Shown here one piece after another: positions 23,807 through 35,692 of a DNA stretch of 64,000 nt. A program made the translations under genes and the position numbers. The first letter of the stretch is position 1; the number at the start of each line of letters is the position of its first letter. This stretch comes from Rostratula benghalensis (lineage: Eukaryota; Chordata; Aves; Charadriiformes; Rostratulidae): positions 4,814,118-4,878,117 of the forward strand of contig VXAI01000038.1 of NCBI GenBank assembly GCA_013399305.1, given 5' to 3'. The notes beneath the pieces were generated by a model. That model worked only from the letters and a program-made list of their open reading frames with translations. It had not been told where the DNA came from and ran no database searches.

Positions 23807-26239
23807 CGAAACCTCGTTTTCTGGCAGCATTTTGAGGAATCTCTAGAGGGATATAGCTTTCAGGAATTCAACTGTGTGAACTGCTTTAGTAGGACTTGGT
23901 TTATATCTCCTAAAAAGGCAATGGTTTTTTGAGTCACCCACAGAGGTATCTGATGTGTTGCAGGCAATAACATGGAGTGCAAATATACCAGTTTGGCCAA
24001 TTATAAAATACAAATGCCTAAATTATTTTTTTCATAAGTGCACAGAATTCAATGATTGAGGAATTTTAGAAATTTGCATTGATGATGTTTGATTATTTAA
24101 TATATTTTTTAAAAATCAAGAGATACACCATTCTTTATTACCCTGGAGGGAAAAATGGGAAATTTGTAACGTATGTGCAAAATAATTTCACAGAAAAATC
24201 TACAAGTGATTCAAGCTGTTCATGACCTAGATTTTAATAGACTTTGAGATGCTGGATGAATACTAGGATTGATTTTGACCCAAGTCTTGAGGCAACAGGA
24301 GAATCCATGCTGTGTTTAGATTGCTGCATTACAATAATCACAGACACAATTACAGAGGCTGAGAGTAGCAGAGTATTAGGACTAGACCTATAGATGGCTG
24401 TGTATACATGCAGCTAAGTGTTGCAGAGAAAGAAAATCTGGCAAGAAATAGTTTTGAAGATGGAACAATAAAAGGGACGTTGTACTGGGAACGTTCAAGT
24501 GAACTGTTCTACATATCACTGAAAGACTAGAGGTTAGCAGAGGTCCAAAACCTACCTGCCAGCTGGTTCCTCCTGTTCCTTATAGAGTGAGGTCTATCTT
24601 GGCTATCTCTCCTGCTACCAAAGCCTTGCCAATGCAATATTTGTAAGTACAATGCAGAACCAGGGTAGTTTTACTGTAATATATTTTAGTCCTATACATT
24701 TTTTGTATGAAATGGTGTAAAGAAGTCAGCCAAATGGGAAGACTAGGAAAGGAGGGAGAACTAAAGCTGGATTTCAAGGTAGAAGGCTGAAGTGTGACTT
24801 GGTATGCCTGCTGTAAATTAGTAACAGACCAAGTCTGCTCTTTACCTATTTATATGGATCTTTTTTTTGTGCCTTATTTGGTTTTACCTCTCCTTTGTTG
24901 ACAGCAGTTTAAGACTATGTAGTTGAAAAGCTGTCAACTACTTCTAAATTTTCTGACTCCTACCTGCTTCACTTATGGTTCCGAACACTGTTTGCACACT
25001 GCAGTAGTGCCCTCCATTTTTATTGTTTTATTTTTTTAGTTCTATATGATGTTGCTTTTCATTTTCTTGCATTTTCTATCTTTATGTAATATTTTAGAAT
25101 TAGGATCTACTATACAACTTCAGACATTGTGTCATTAAAACTCTTGTCTTGATGAGTTTGCTTGCAGTTACAAAATGTTCATCAAACTGTTTCTGTGCTC
25201 AATTATAGGTCTCCTTTTCTCTAGTAAAGATAAGTTTCAGAGCTGTCTGCACATGCCTAATATTGTGTTGTGGAACCTGGCTGAACTGAAAGGCCATTTG
25301 ATCAGTTAATACAAGCTTCTGTGTTTCATGGCACTCAGGGACCACAGTCAAGACGAAGAGACTCATGAATGCCCTCTGGGATTATTACTTTTTTTTGCGC
25401 CTGAGGAAGGATGTGTTTTCTGCAGGAAAATAAAAAAAGCTGTGGATTTTTTTTTCTCCACTATTTCCCCACATGAACTAATCTTGACGTACTTCAGAAG
25501 GCAAGTGAGCTCTGTCACTCTGTGAACATGACAAGTTAGTACCTTGCCCTTGTTCTGGTAGTTAATCGGTGTCAGAATTGAGATTTCATGAAAGATGCTC
25601 ATCTTGGGCCATTATGCAACAGTTTATGTTCTCAGGCAAAATTTGGTAGTTTAGCAATACGCCTACCTCTCCTTTTTCCAAGAAAACAGGATTACCACTG
25701 CTGGTGTCTGTCTCATTCTCCATCCCATACGATGCTCAGCATACCAGGTAATAGGCATTATTTTCACAGTGAACATATGTAGGTTAGTCCTCTCAAGAAG
25801 AGTGTTCACAAAAGCAAGGCTCTCTGAGAGAAGAGACAGGAGGCATTGAAAGAACTGTAAAGTTTTTCATGTATTTTGACAATGCTTCTGTCACATAAAA
25901 GTCCAAGAAGACTTAATTTCCAGTTTCCATAGTGCACTTGTACTGAGACCAATTTGATTTAATCAATGTCTCATTTTATGTCTAAGGTCTCTTCCTCAAA
26001 TCATATGTGCATACAGCCTATTTAGGAAAAGGAAATATGCTTCTTACTGCTACATCCTTTCTGTGTGGATTCTTTTATTCCACTCTGAATGCTACATTAG
26101 AAACAGATGGCAATCTATGATTATTTATGGGTGTTTGCACATCTTAGTTGTATTTTCCAAGGAAAGTGGCTTTACACAAACATGTGTATAGCTGCCATCT
26201 ATTCTGACTAAATTTCTAATAGCCAACTTCTCTTTTCAG

Positions 26240-26279
26240 TGCAAAATATGGTGGACTGGAGGATTTCACTCGGAACCAG
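26240..26279 (+). other. Candidate 40-nt micro-exon
   Basis: A convincing acceptor, with branch-point-like 'ttctaatag' followed by 'ccaacttctcttttcag', is followed 40 bases later by 'aaccag|gtagat'. One frame is open and reads AKYGGLEDFTRNQ after one leading base. The intron phases would be 2 at the 5' side and 0 at the 3' side. The peptide is too short to assign. Very short exons are easy to imitate by chance, so confidence is low. Confidence 0.25.
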
Positions 26280-27737
26280 GTAGATAGTGACCACTTTTAC
26301 CTACGTTAAAAGTTGTTGTTTTTTTTCTCCTGTGTTTTTGTGAGACATTTTCCTAGCAACTTTTTTTCTTTTTTTCCTTCTATTTTATTTAGTTGGTGTG
26401 AATATATCTTGGCTTTGGATTCTTTGGCCCTTAGAATGCCTTGGCATACTTTGAAAGGAAAGTTTTCATATCTGACCAGTAACTTAGAGGTTCGCAAGTC
26501 TGATGAGATTGTTGGTTTGTTTGGCTTTTTTACATCACCTGTCACCTCCCAAGAAAAAAACCCAAACCAGATATTGCTTTAGCAGCAGATTTTTTCTTTT
26601 GCTTTACACTGTCCCTCAGTTGCCCTTTTTTGGAGTAAAAAACCCTTGAACAATTCATGAATTGTGCCACTTAACAAGAGGTTTGTTTTCTTTTCTGTTC
26701 TGTCATGAAAACTTTGTACCCAAAACTGTTTGGGGGGAACGTCTGTTTTGGTGGGTTAATCACAGTGTGTATGTTCTAGTGTGTTAACACTATAAAAGGC
26801 ATGACCAATGGTTATGTTTTACTTTCAGAACTGGGTGCACCAAACAGCATGTTTTTCACCATTTCTAGCTTTTAACACCCCACCTCTAATGCTAATGGTA
26901 CACTTGGCTTCCAGTAAGGAGAGGTTAAAGGTTTGTCTGGAATATGCTTCTGTGTCAGGAAATCCAATTCTGGCTAGAGCTTCTGAGCACTCTTCACGTA
27001 TAAATAAATGTGATGTGCAAGGTGAAATTTTGACCTCACTGTGTCATTAACTGAGCTGTTAAATTAGCAGACTCAAGAGTTCATGACTAGTCTCATCATC
27101 TCTTATACCTGGATGCAACCTTGATCTTCCTTTGTGAAGGAACTGAAAGGAAAGAAAGGAAAAAAAGTATCTTCCACTCTTGATAATCTAGTGAAGTGAG
27201 GTAAACATGCTTTCTTCTTAATGTTTTCCTCCCTTCTTCCTGTTAGTTATTAAGGCTTGCCTTTCTTTAATTGGTAAAAGCAAGATTTTTTTTATTACTT
27301 GCACTTCTTCATTCCATGCTGAATGGAACGAGCTGAAGAATAGAGAGGGACAAAGTGGAAGTAGTGATCTTTGGTCCATATATTTGGTCTAGAAGTTTGT
27401 GCGCCCCTCTCCCTCCATGTTATCTATGAGGACAGTGCAACTAAAAGTTACTCCAGTAGTAGGACCAGGATTGCAATGGAAGCAAGGGATTGCTTTAGTT
27501 TCCATCATGAACCAGGTATCTCAGTTGAAAGTAACTGTTGTTCAGATATGTTGAATCTGAGAAGCATTAAATGAAGAACTTGAGGACTAACAAGGCTTCT
27601 GAATATGTTTTCAAATGTTGTATGAAATGTTTTCAAAGGTAAAATCTCTCCACACCTCTCTTTGTTCATGTTCTGCCACCACAGAAATGTTCTGTATTCT
27701 AGCCTGTTTGATTTTAAAAAATAGTACCCTAATAGCA

Positions 27738-28201
27738 CTAGGGAGCCACTGGAGGGAGTCCAGTGTTAGGGCAACAAAGGTGATTAAGGGATCGAAGCAT
27801 CTCCCTTGTGAGGAGAGGCTGAGAGAGCTGGGACTCTTTAGCCTGGAGAAGAGAAGGCTGAGGGAAGACCTTATTTATGTTTGCAGGTATCTAAAGGGTG
27901 GGTTGAAGGAGACTGGAGTTGGGCTCAGTGGTTCCCAGTGACAGGGCGAGGGCCAATGGGCACGACCTGGAACACAGGATGTTCCATTTGAATATTGGGA
28001 GAAACTTGTTGCTGGTGGAGGTGGCAGAGCCCTGGCAGAGGCTGCCCAGGGAGGGTGTGGAGTCCCCTTCTCTGGAGACCTTCAGTCCCCTCCTGGATGC
28101 AGTCCTGAGTGATGTGCCCTGGGCAGTCCTGCTTTAGCAGGGGAGTTGGACGAGAGGGTCTTTAGAGGTCCCTTCCAGCTCTGACAATTCCATGATTCTG
28201 T
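27738..28201 (+). mobile_element. CR1 LINE, 5'-truncated, relatively well preserved
   Basis: This is a second longer CR1 copy in + orientation. It contains the 'gctgagagagctgggact' and 'cctggagaagagaaggct' ORF2 blocks, 'aacacaggatgttccatttg', 'gaggctgcccagggaggg', 'tggagtccccttctctggag', and the ending 'ggtcccttccagctctgaca' followed by 'attccatgattctgtc'. It is more GC-rich than its surroundings, as expected for a CR1 inserted in AT-rich DNA. The internal 3' region belongs to the type with 'cacaggatgttcca', unlike the copy at 17.7 kb, so at least two CR1 lineages contributed to this locus. Confidence 0.95.
27740..28137 (+). pseudogene. CR1 ORF2 C-terminal remnant with one frameshift
   Basis: Two overlapping frames together cover the C-terminus of the CR1 ORF2 protein. 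The first (to about 27941) reads [28 protein letters not shown] and YLKGG. The second (27919-28137) reads [43 protein letters not shown] and LLDAVL, and then stops. The frame change between about 27919 and 27941 indicates an indel in what was once a continuous reading frame. The protein would have been the LINE reverse transcriptase polyprotein; this copy lacks its 5' part and cannot act. It is a decayed relic, not a host gene. Confidence 0.88.
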
Positions 28202-28325
28202 CACTACTCTGTCTTCTGAACACAGCAAGTGGAAAATAAAATTAAAAAAACTTGGGTTCTGTTACCAATTAGAAAATACCATGTAGTAGCTGCCTATTAT
28301 TGCTGAAATAGTAAATGACAGCTTA

Positions 28326-28341
28326 GAAAAAAAAAAAAAAA
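28326..28341 (+). repeat. A-run, about 15 bases
   Basis: This A homopolymer follows 'cagcttag', about 125 bases downstream of the CR1 copy that ends near 28201. It is not contiguous with that element. Confidence 0.88.
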
Positions 28342-28429
28342 TGTGTATGCAAGCCAGTGCTCCACAACTGTTTTTCCTTGATAAGCAAACAGGATTTTAC
28401 TGTAAATTGCTGAATGCCTAATCCTTTCT

Positions 28430-28562
28430 ATTATGCATTATACTCTCTCTGTTTGCTAGAGATGAAAAAGGAGAAATATATCCTGTTTGGATTTGGAATA
28501 CAGATTGCAGCGCATCATTAGTAAAGCTCAGTAATGCTGATTATCTTAAATAGCTGTCATGG
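28430..28562. promoter_or_regulatory. Candidate conserved non-coding element
   Basis: A block of non-repetitive sequence lies just downstream of the 27.7-kb CR1. It has 'attatgcattat' (octamer/homeodomain-like), 'gcgcatcattagtaaagc', and 'aatgctgattatctta' (GATA-type core TTATCT on the minus sense). There is no open frame. The evidence is motif texture only. Confidence 0.22.
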
Positions 28563-31500
28563 AACAGAGTACGTAGTCATCTGAATAACTGATGCCAGAT
28601 TCTGGGTTTGTTTTTTGCATTCTCCAGGCCATGTGGCTATATGCAACCTATTCCAACTGGGGAACATAGACATCAGGTACTTGTGTGAGGAGTTGTGCAG
28701 CATTAAGGGTATTATTTCCTCAGTATTAGAACATCAATACCTCTTCTGCTCTGTCTTGGATTTATAAAGTACCTCAGAAACTGTAAAGTTTTCACAGAAA
28801 AGAATAGGAACATAATCTTTTGGGCTGTAGTGGATGGTGGGGTTGATTTTCCTTGCGCTTACTGGTTCAAGAAAGGAGAAGACAGCAGAGAAAAGGCAGG
28901 GAAAAATTACCATGAAAAATCAGGTATTTAGTTTGGTTTTGCTTTACTGCTTTTGGCTGGGAAAACCTTCATTTAATCAGGATTTGTGAAATGTAGTCTT
29001 GACTTCTATTAAGAGATTTTTCCCCTCTAACAATCTTTCTTTCTGCCTGCTGTTTTATTTTTTCTGCTACTCCCATCAATTCCTCCCTGCCACCTCTCTC
29101 TAGTGTGCCTATCTTAGGATCAGCATATACACAGGTGCTGTATAGATGAGACAGAGGTAGGAAATGGTCAGCAAAGAAAAAGTGAAATTTCTCCAGTGTT
29201 TCAGTCAATGATAACAGAAACAACAGCTTCCTATAGATTGGATAGGGCAGAGAGAGCTCACAGCAGCAATAAAAAAAGAGAAGTTAAAGTATTGGTGGAG
29301 AGCGTGTTCCCTTCCACATTTCGATGCTCATGTCTGATATTTCATAATCCCAACTTGGTTGCGTCTTACACTCCTGTACATCCACCCACAGGCACAACAG
29401 AGATGTCATCGGCAGATTCTTAGGTTTACTTGTTTCTGAATGTGAGTGTATGCCTCGCCAAAACCTGGCATAGAGATACAGGATGCTTTGTATGTGATTC
29501 TATGGAGCCTTGTTTCTTCTTACAGTAGTTAAAAACTGTTGTATGGTAGATGTAAATTGTTATAAAGAATGGTTTCAAAAGTAGATAATGATAGATTAAA
29601 ACACATGCTAAATTCAGCCTAGAAAAGAGAGTTCAATATATGAATTGGACCAAATTGTGCTTACTATTACAATAGCAAGTTTTTCATTTGTTGACCTTAT
29701 CACTCATATGTTACACATCTTTCAGTAGTTGGTCTACAGTAGAAATATTAATATAACATGAGTCATGAAAGGACCAGAGATGTTCCTTAGAGGTGTCATA
29801 AGTATATTTCAAATACAGCTTCCATTCTTTCTGTGCACAAAAAGTTGTTTAAGGAGAGGGGAAGAAGGAGAAGTTTGTAATGATTGTGATTGTTATTCTT
29901 TAAAACCGATGGTCAGCACTCTGTAAGCACTGTATTCAGCTGGAGAGTCATAGGCATTCCATAAAGGTTGCTTCTGCAAGTCTTGAGCCAAATCAAACCA
30001 GATGAGGTATAGGTTGACAGCTCATTAAATAGGGTCTGAATTTCACTGTGTAAATTTCAAACAAAGCAAACAAATCTGTTGCTGGTTTCATGCTAGTAAA
30101 AATAATTTGTGTTGGGGGATGTATGCATTTTGAATTGTGTGTGTGTTTTCAACATATCTCACTAATACTTTTGGTAATTGTGTCAATAGAAGTAAGTCTT
30201 CAAAGTTCTGAAATCATAAAGCAGTAGCTATTCTATGGTATCTGATTTGAAATTTTAATATATCATGCTGTTCTACAGTGCGCTCTAATTTTGTTTATAG
30301 CATTTGATTATCATGTCAATTTACATCCAGGGTAGAAGAAATTGGCTGGATATCAAGCAATAAATTGTAATAGGTTCACCATCTGCCTCATTTGATATGG
30401 CATTCTGTGATTTTTGTCCTGATGTGGCAAACAAGTTATCATTCTTTAGGCACTGCTGATCTTCAGTTTTGCATGGCTGAGCTAACTGCGTGTTTCTTGG
30501 TCCTTGATGTCTGGTCTGCACATTTATACCGCCTCTTGGAGGTAGACATGATGTGAAACACCAAAATGGCACAACTCTGCGGTAGCTACCATATCTGAAG
30601 TCTCTGCTATGTTAAGAAGCCAGTGGTAGAGAAGAATGTCTGGCAAGAACTAATTGCCTGATGCTCTTCATTAGTGGTGCTCTGGGATTCAGACAGAGTG
30701 AAAAAATGTGGAGAGGTGATAGAAATTGTCTATTGTGATCAATAATCCTAAGTACATGGCTTGGACTTTAGTGCATGCACGATAGTCTTGTTTGCACACT
30801 TCAATGGTAGGAATGACCATGGTTTATGATGGTCAAGTGAAGGGCACTCTTGGGCAGGGGTTGTCCTCTGAAATCCCTGCTGCGTTGGAGGCTGCTGGAC
30901 CCCAAAGCCAGGGTTTGTGAGGCAGCCACAGCAAACAGCTTCCCAACTTCTGGACTGTTTGATGTTGCATCTGTACCGGAGACCTGGAGAATGTCCCTGC
31001 AAAGGATGCTTTGGTCTGTTACGCGCCTGTTCTGATCATGACTGTAGGCCCCCTGTGAAGCTTACAGTATGTGGACGTTTCCCTCTTGCTCTAGATTTTT
31101 GGATGGCTTATCAGCCAGTTGCATATGAAAGACTTGGAACAAGTGTCATGGTTACTATTAGGAGTTGGAAAGCAGTGAGCTGGTTTGCAGCCTTCCTTTG
31201 GGCTTACCACTGAAATGCGCACGCTTAGGTGCTGTAGCCTTGTGCTGCACCGTCACCCTGTCCTGGGTCAAAGCCAAGTAGAATATGCTGCTCTCTGCTA
31301 CATACAGTGCCAGAGGAGAACAAATCTGTAAATCTCTAGTGTCTTTCACCAAAGGGCTGAGGAGGACAAAGAGGACGGTACAATCTGGACAAAGTCAGTA
31401 ACTGCATGCATTGCTCAGTATGACGTTTCGGTTGTGATTACTGCTCATCCCCTTGATACCACCACCAAATTTTACCTGCATTGCCATGCAACAGAGAATT

Positions 31501-32394
31501 CCAAACTAGGTTTTTGTTCTTTGTGATATATAAGCCTCTTGAAAGGTAACACAGCTTTATCCAGCAGTACAAGAAAGTTGGGGAACTGCTGGTGTAGGAG
31601 GCATTTTTTTCCCCATGTTTGTTCTTTCTCATCCTAAGACAAGTCAGAAATCAGTATACCCAGATAAACAGATTTCACACAGCCTGCAAAGGCTGAGAAT
31701 GAATGGGCAAAAGAGCAACAGTTAATTAAAAAACATTTGAAGTGCTCTCCTGTATTCAGAACTAATGGCTTCTTTCGTCTTAGTGCTTTTATATATTACA
31801 AAACTTTGTTGTACTCTTGTTGGAGAAAAACTGGAAGGAAAGCAAGGGAAAATAACCAGGTTGTGATACTGGGGAAGGCTACAGCAATAATACAGAAAAT
31901 TGACCATAAACAAAATGCATAACCTTGTTATGCTGAGCATTTGACAATACTTGCACAGTATTTCAGATGAGAAAATTAGGGAAGGGTGGGAGATGGAAGG
32001 AAGACAGCCCTTCATTGCCTAAAAACAGCCAAAGTTTGGTTTAAACACCCTGGTGGAAGCTGAAGTGACTAGCATGGAATGGAGATAGCTGTCCAAGTGC
32101 ACTATAATCCCGGAGGTTATTTGCCAACATTAGCTGGTGGGAGAACCAGCATCTTTTAACACTTTACTTTCAAGTGATGGATACTTATTGGCCATGCCTA
32201 GCTGTCACCCTGCAGCTTCCTTCGCTTGCTGTCAGAGGGGTGTGGATACATGCCTGCAAAAATTTTCAACCATTCAGCAGCTTGAACTGTCAATCTGTGG
32301 TTATCCATATTTAAGAACTCGTTTATTTTACATAACCCACCACTGCCAATTCAGATAATATGTTTACAAGTCATACAATTGTCTATAGTGCCTT

Positions 32395-32575
32395 TTTTTT
32401 TTCTTAAATGGACACTTGTAAATTCCAGCCGAGAAGGAATGGAAGGGTCAATTGTTGATCCTGTAGCTCTGAAGGGAGCCAAGTGTGAAGCATTTCACAT
32501 GATTAATGCTGATGAATAATTTCTTCATGTCAATAGAGAATAATTAAAAATGACTCATTCTCCTAACGAAGATAT
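32395..32575. promoter_or_regulatory. Candidate conserved non-coding element / enhancer-like block
   Basis: A repeat-free block of about 180 bases is dense in recognisable binding-site cores: a TEAD-type GGAATG (32436-32441), a 'ttgttgatc' stretch, 'cacatgattaatgctgatga' with homeodomain/Maf-like cores, and a perfect AP-1 site TGACTCA (32551-32557) next to 'taattaaaaa'. All reading frames are closed. The base composition is balanced and free of homopolymers, unlike the flanks (a T-run ends just upstream). The call is inference from motif density only. Confidence 0.3.
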
Positions 32576-33809
32576 ATATTTTTTGTGGCATAGATGTATG
32601 CTAACATCAAAGGAATCTGCCACAAGTTGATTTTACACACCAGGATCAGTGTTGTTTGTTCCACCTAGGCATTCCAGGAGGTGAGATCCATTTTATTTTT
32701 TTTTTGAGCAAGATGAAAAATTAAACCTCATTTAAACTTTTCTCATATGTAATCTGATATCATTACATAAAGAGCCAAATTCTGCCAATATGTTACATCT
32801 ATACGCTTTCCATGAAGTCTGGAGCTCTTGTAGATTCTTCATAGAATGAATATATTCCACTGTTACCATCACACCTTGATTTCACGGTCTTGATAATTAA
32901 ACCATTTGAATGAATCTGGTCCTATTAACACCAAAAATCTAGGATAGGGGTTGAATGATTTGCTACATTTAAGATCGTAATCTTTCCTTTTCTCCCCTGC
33001 TTTTTTCTACTGTGCCCGAAAGCTATTTTATGCAGTAATTACTGTCATTTGCTGTGAGAGACAGGGAAGGAAAGCAGATAAAATCTAGCATGGAGATGGC
33101 AACAATTTCTTCTCATTATGCTGATAACTGTCATTCAGTTTCTCAGTTGCATGCACTCCTTGCTTTCACCTGAACTCCTTTGGTTCAATTTTGAAGTAAG
33201 CCAGAAATGAGGGATATTTTACAACCGACTTTTTGTTTCTTCAACATGTTTTGTGTTAAGTCATTTTAGTTCAGCTACTAAAGATGATGTGGGGAATCTT
33301 ATGCAAGCTGCTAAATTGAAAAGAATTGTTGCCTGTAAACACATTTTATATTGTGGCAACCTACAGGAGAACCAGTCTTACCTTTTCTTACTGTGCTAGG
33401 TAAAAAACAACAACCTGTCTAATGAGCTCACAAATGCTAAACAAAAATGCCTCACAGGATGTAAACTGTTTTCTGAGTCCATGAAAGCAGGCCTGGGAAT
33501 ATTTAGTTGTACTATTAGGGAGCGAATAAACATGGTATATGTTTATATGGTATTTTTTTAGTTTTGTGTGTATGAGACAAAGATTTTTAGATCCGAGCTG
33601 CTTCTGAATATACTGTATAGTTGTGATGCTTGTAAAAGAGGGAAATTATAGTTTCCCTCTAAAAATGGCTTACATTTGTCAGGCTAAGACACTTTTTTGA
33701 AGATTGTTACTTACATTAATTGACCAAACAATGCTAATCAATTTTGGTTTCTGGATTTTGCATAAAGTATTCCAGGCATAGATGCCAGTGCTGACACCAA
33801 GTACTCTTC

Positions 33810-33832
33810 TTTTTTTTTTTTTTTTTTTTTTT
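33810..33832 (+). repeat. T-run, 23 bases
   Basis: Twenty-three consecutive T residues lie in a pyrimidine-rich context ('gtactcttc' before, 'gtcttctttctt' after). Read on the minus strand it is a poly(A) run preceded by 'gaaagaagac'. Confidence 0.95.
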
Positions 33833-35607
33833 GTCTTCTTTCTTATGAAAAGTAATTGCTACTACTGGCACTGCTTCCCTGGGGCTAGGCTCCTGCATTT
33901 AAATTACTGACTTGTCTAACTCTTCATGGCAAAGATGCTGGCAGGCAGGCAATATTAGCACTTCAATTGCTGCAGTACCCTTCTGATTCCATTGTTTTCT
34001 AGAGATTGGAAAATTCATCAGTGTTTCTCATGTAAATAAGTTTTTTCCTTGTGTATTTTGCATATGCATGCCTTCTTCCCATCTAAGGTGTATTTTTGAA
34101 AAGGAATTTTTAGTTTCTTGCAGCATGTGTGCTCACTCAAAAAATTCAGAAGGCAATACTCTTTTTCGTAGAGGATATTCTCACCTTCTAAAGGTATTAA
34201 CAAACTCCAGCTTTCAACAGTCCCATGGACTAAGCAAAACAATGTAAAAATTAAACGCTGACCATTGCAAGAGTATTGTAACCTATACCTCATCTTGCTT
34301 CTCGTCTGTGCTATGCTTTATGTCAAAATCTGTGTCCATATTAAGTTACTCTACAAAAATAAAACTCAGAGGTTTCTACTTAGCAGAGTAAGCAAGGACA
34401 GCTCTTTGCCAGTCAGCTGCTGCATACTGTGACTGAGGGAAAATGCTCAGTTCTCATTAATGGGTTAATGATTATTCCCCAACTTTAGCTCACATGACTC
34501 ATTACTGATTATATTCTAATTTGTTAAAATGCTTTTTCCCAGGATTCCTCTATTTAGAGATAGTGTCTAGAAGGGGGGAAAAGCCAATATGTTTTTTTAT
34601 TAAATACCTATTAGTTGTGATTCTGTACAAAGCATCCAAGGGGAATTCTTCAGCACTGAACAGTGATTCTTGTCAACATAACCTGGTCCTGTCATACTCT
34701 GTGTTTGCACTGATGACTTTTTGCAATATATCTAGAAGAGAAGAACAATGTAATTCTGTAATGTGAGAGACTACCATCAGCTTGAAATACTAATGAATAG
34801 TGTGTGTAAAATAGTAAAATAGCAACTAACACATGTTCATGGTTTCAGAAGGGTTGTAAATGTTCTTGCGGAAAGTAAATGATGTCTGGTGAAACACAAG
34901 TTTATAGTCCTGTGGTCAAAGTGAACTTGGTGGCTTTCCGTCAGTTTTCTGCACAGTTCAACAATATCCAAGCCAAGAAATTTAATGGAGAAAGATTCTG
35001 ATGTACAGAGAGCCTTGCCTCAAAACTGAGGAGCAATGCTAAATGCCACACTGAAGAAAACACGTAATTTCCTGTAACAAGCCTACGTAGAATTGCTTAT
35101 CCTTGCAGAGATAATGGAGATCCATGAAAGTGTTATTTAAAATAGATTTTGATGACTTGCGTCAAAAATACTGATTAACACAGGTACTTATTGTTCCTTT
35201 TAGTTGAATGAAATGTTCTTACTCTTTTCTAGTTCTGCAAATAATTTCAGTGATTGCCCATTTATATAAATAAGTGTAAGTTGATTGTAGTGATACGTGG
35301 CAGACATACATACATTTTCAGGTAAAAGAAACCAAGTGAACCACGTCACTGGATCAAAACTAAAATAACCATCTTCAGCACATTATATAGGGAAAGAGGG
35401 GTAAAAAGATGAGTCAGGATCAAAATTCACATTGCAACTTCTGCTACAGGGCCGAGCTGCAAGTGGAGTGCTGGGCTGATAGAGTTAACAGCAGTTAAAC
35501 CTGCATCTCTCGTTCTCTCTTAGGCTAGAGGAATTCCATCCTACAACATGGTCCAGACAACATTTCTTTTTAAAATTTTTATCAGAACAAGTATGTCCAT
35601 TCAAAAA

Positions 35608-35692
35608 GTTAGGGGGTTTTTTGTTTGGTAGTTTTTGTGTTGATTGTTAGGTTTGGGTTGTGATTTTTGGTGGGTTGTTTTGGGGTTTTTTT
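35608..35692 (+). repeat. G/T-rich low-complexity tract
   Basis: About 85 bases are almost only G and T, with G-runs of 3-5 separated by T-rich spacers ('aggggg', 'gggttgtg', 'gtgggttgttttgggg'). The strand asymmetry is strong. Spacers are mostly longer than ideal for a G-quadruplex. Confidence 0.75.

Larger units (their letters stand above)
18219..27737. other. Mostly unique non-coding stretch between CR1 copies
   Basis: Between the two longer CR1 copies lie the 100-bp CR1 tail, the 33-A run, a direct repeat around (TA)n at 23.8 kb and the micro-exon candidate at 26.24 kb. Strong acceptor-like tracts without a convincing partner donor occur at about 21812 ('cttctctgctctgtag') and 22740 ('aattttgccttgcag'). 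Confidence 0.55.
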
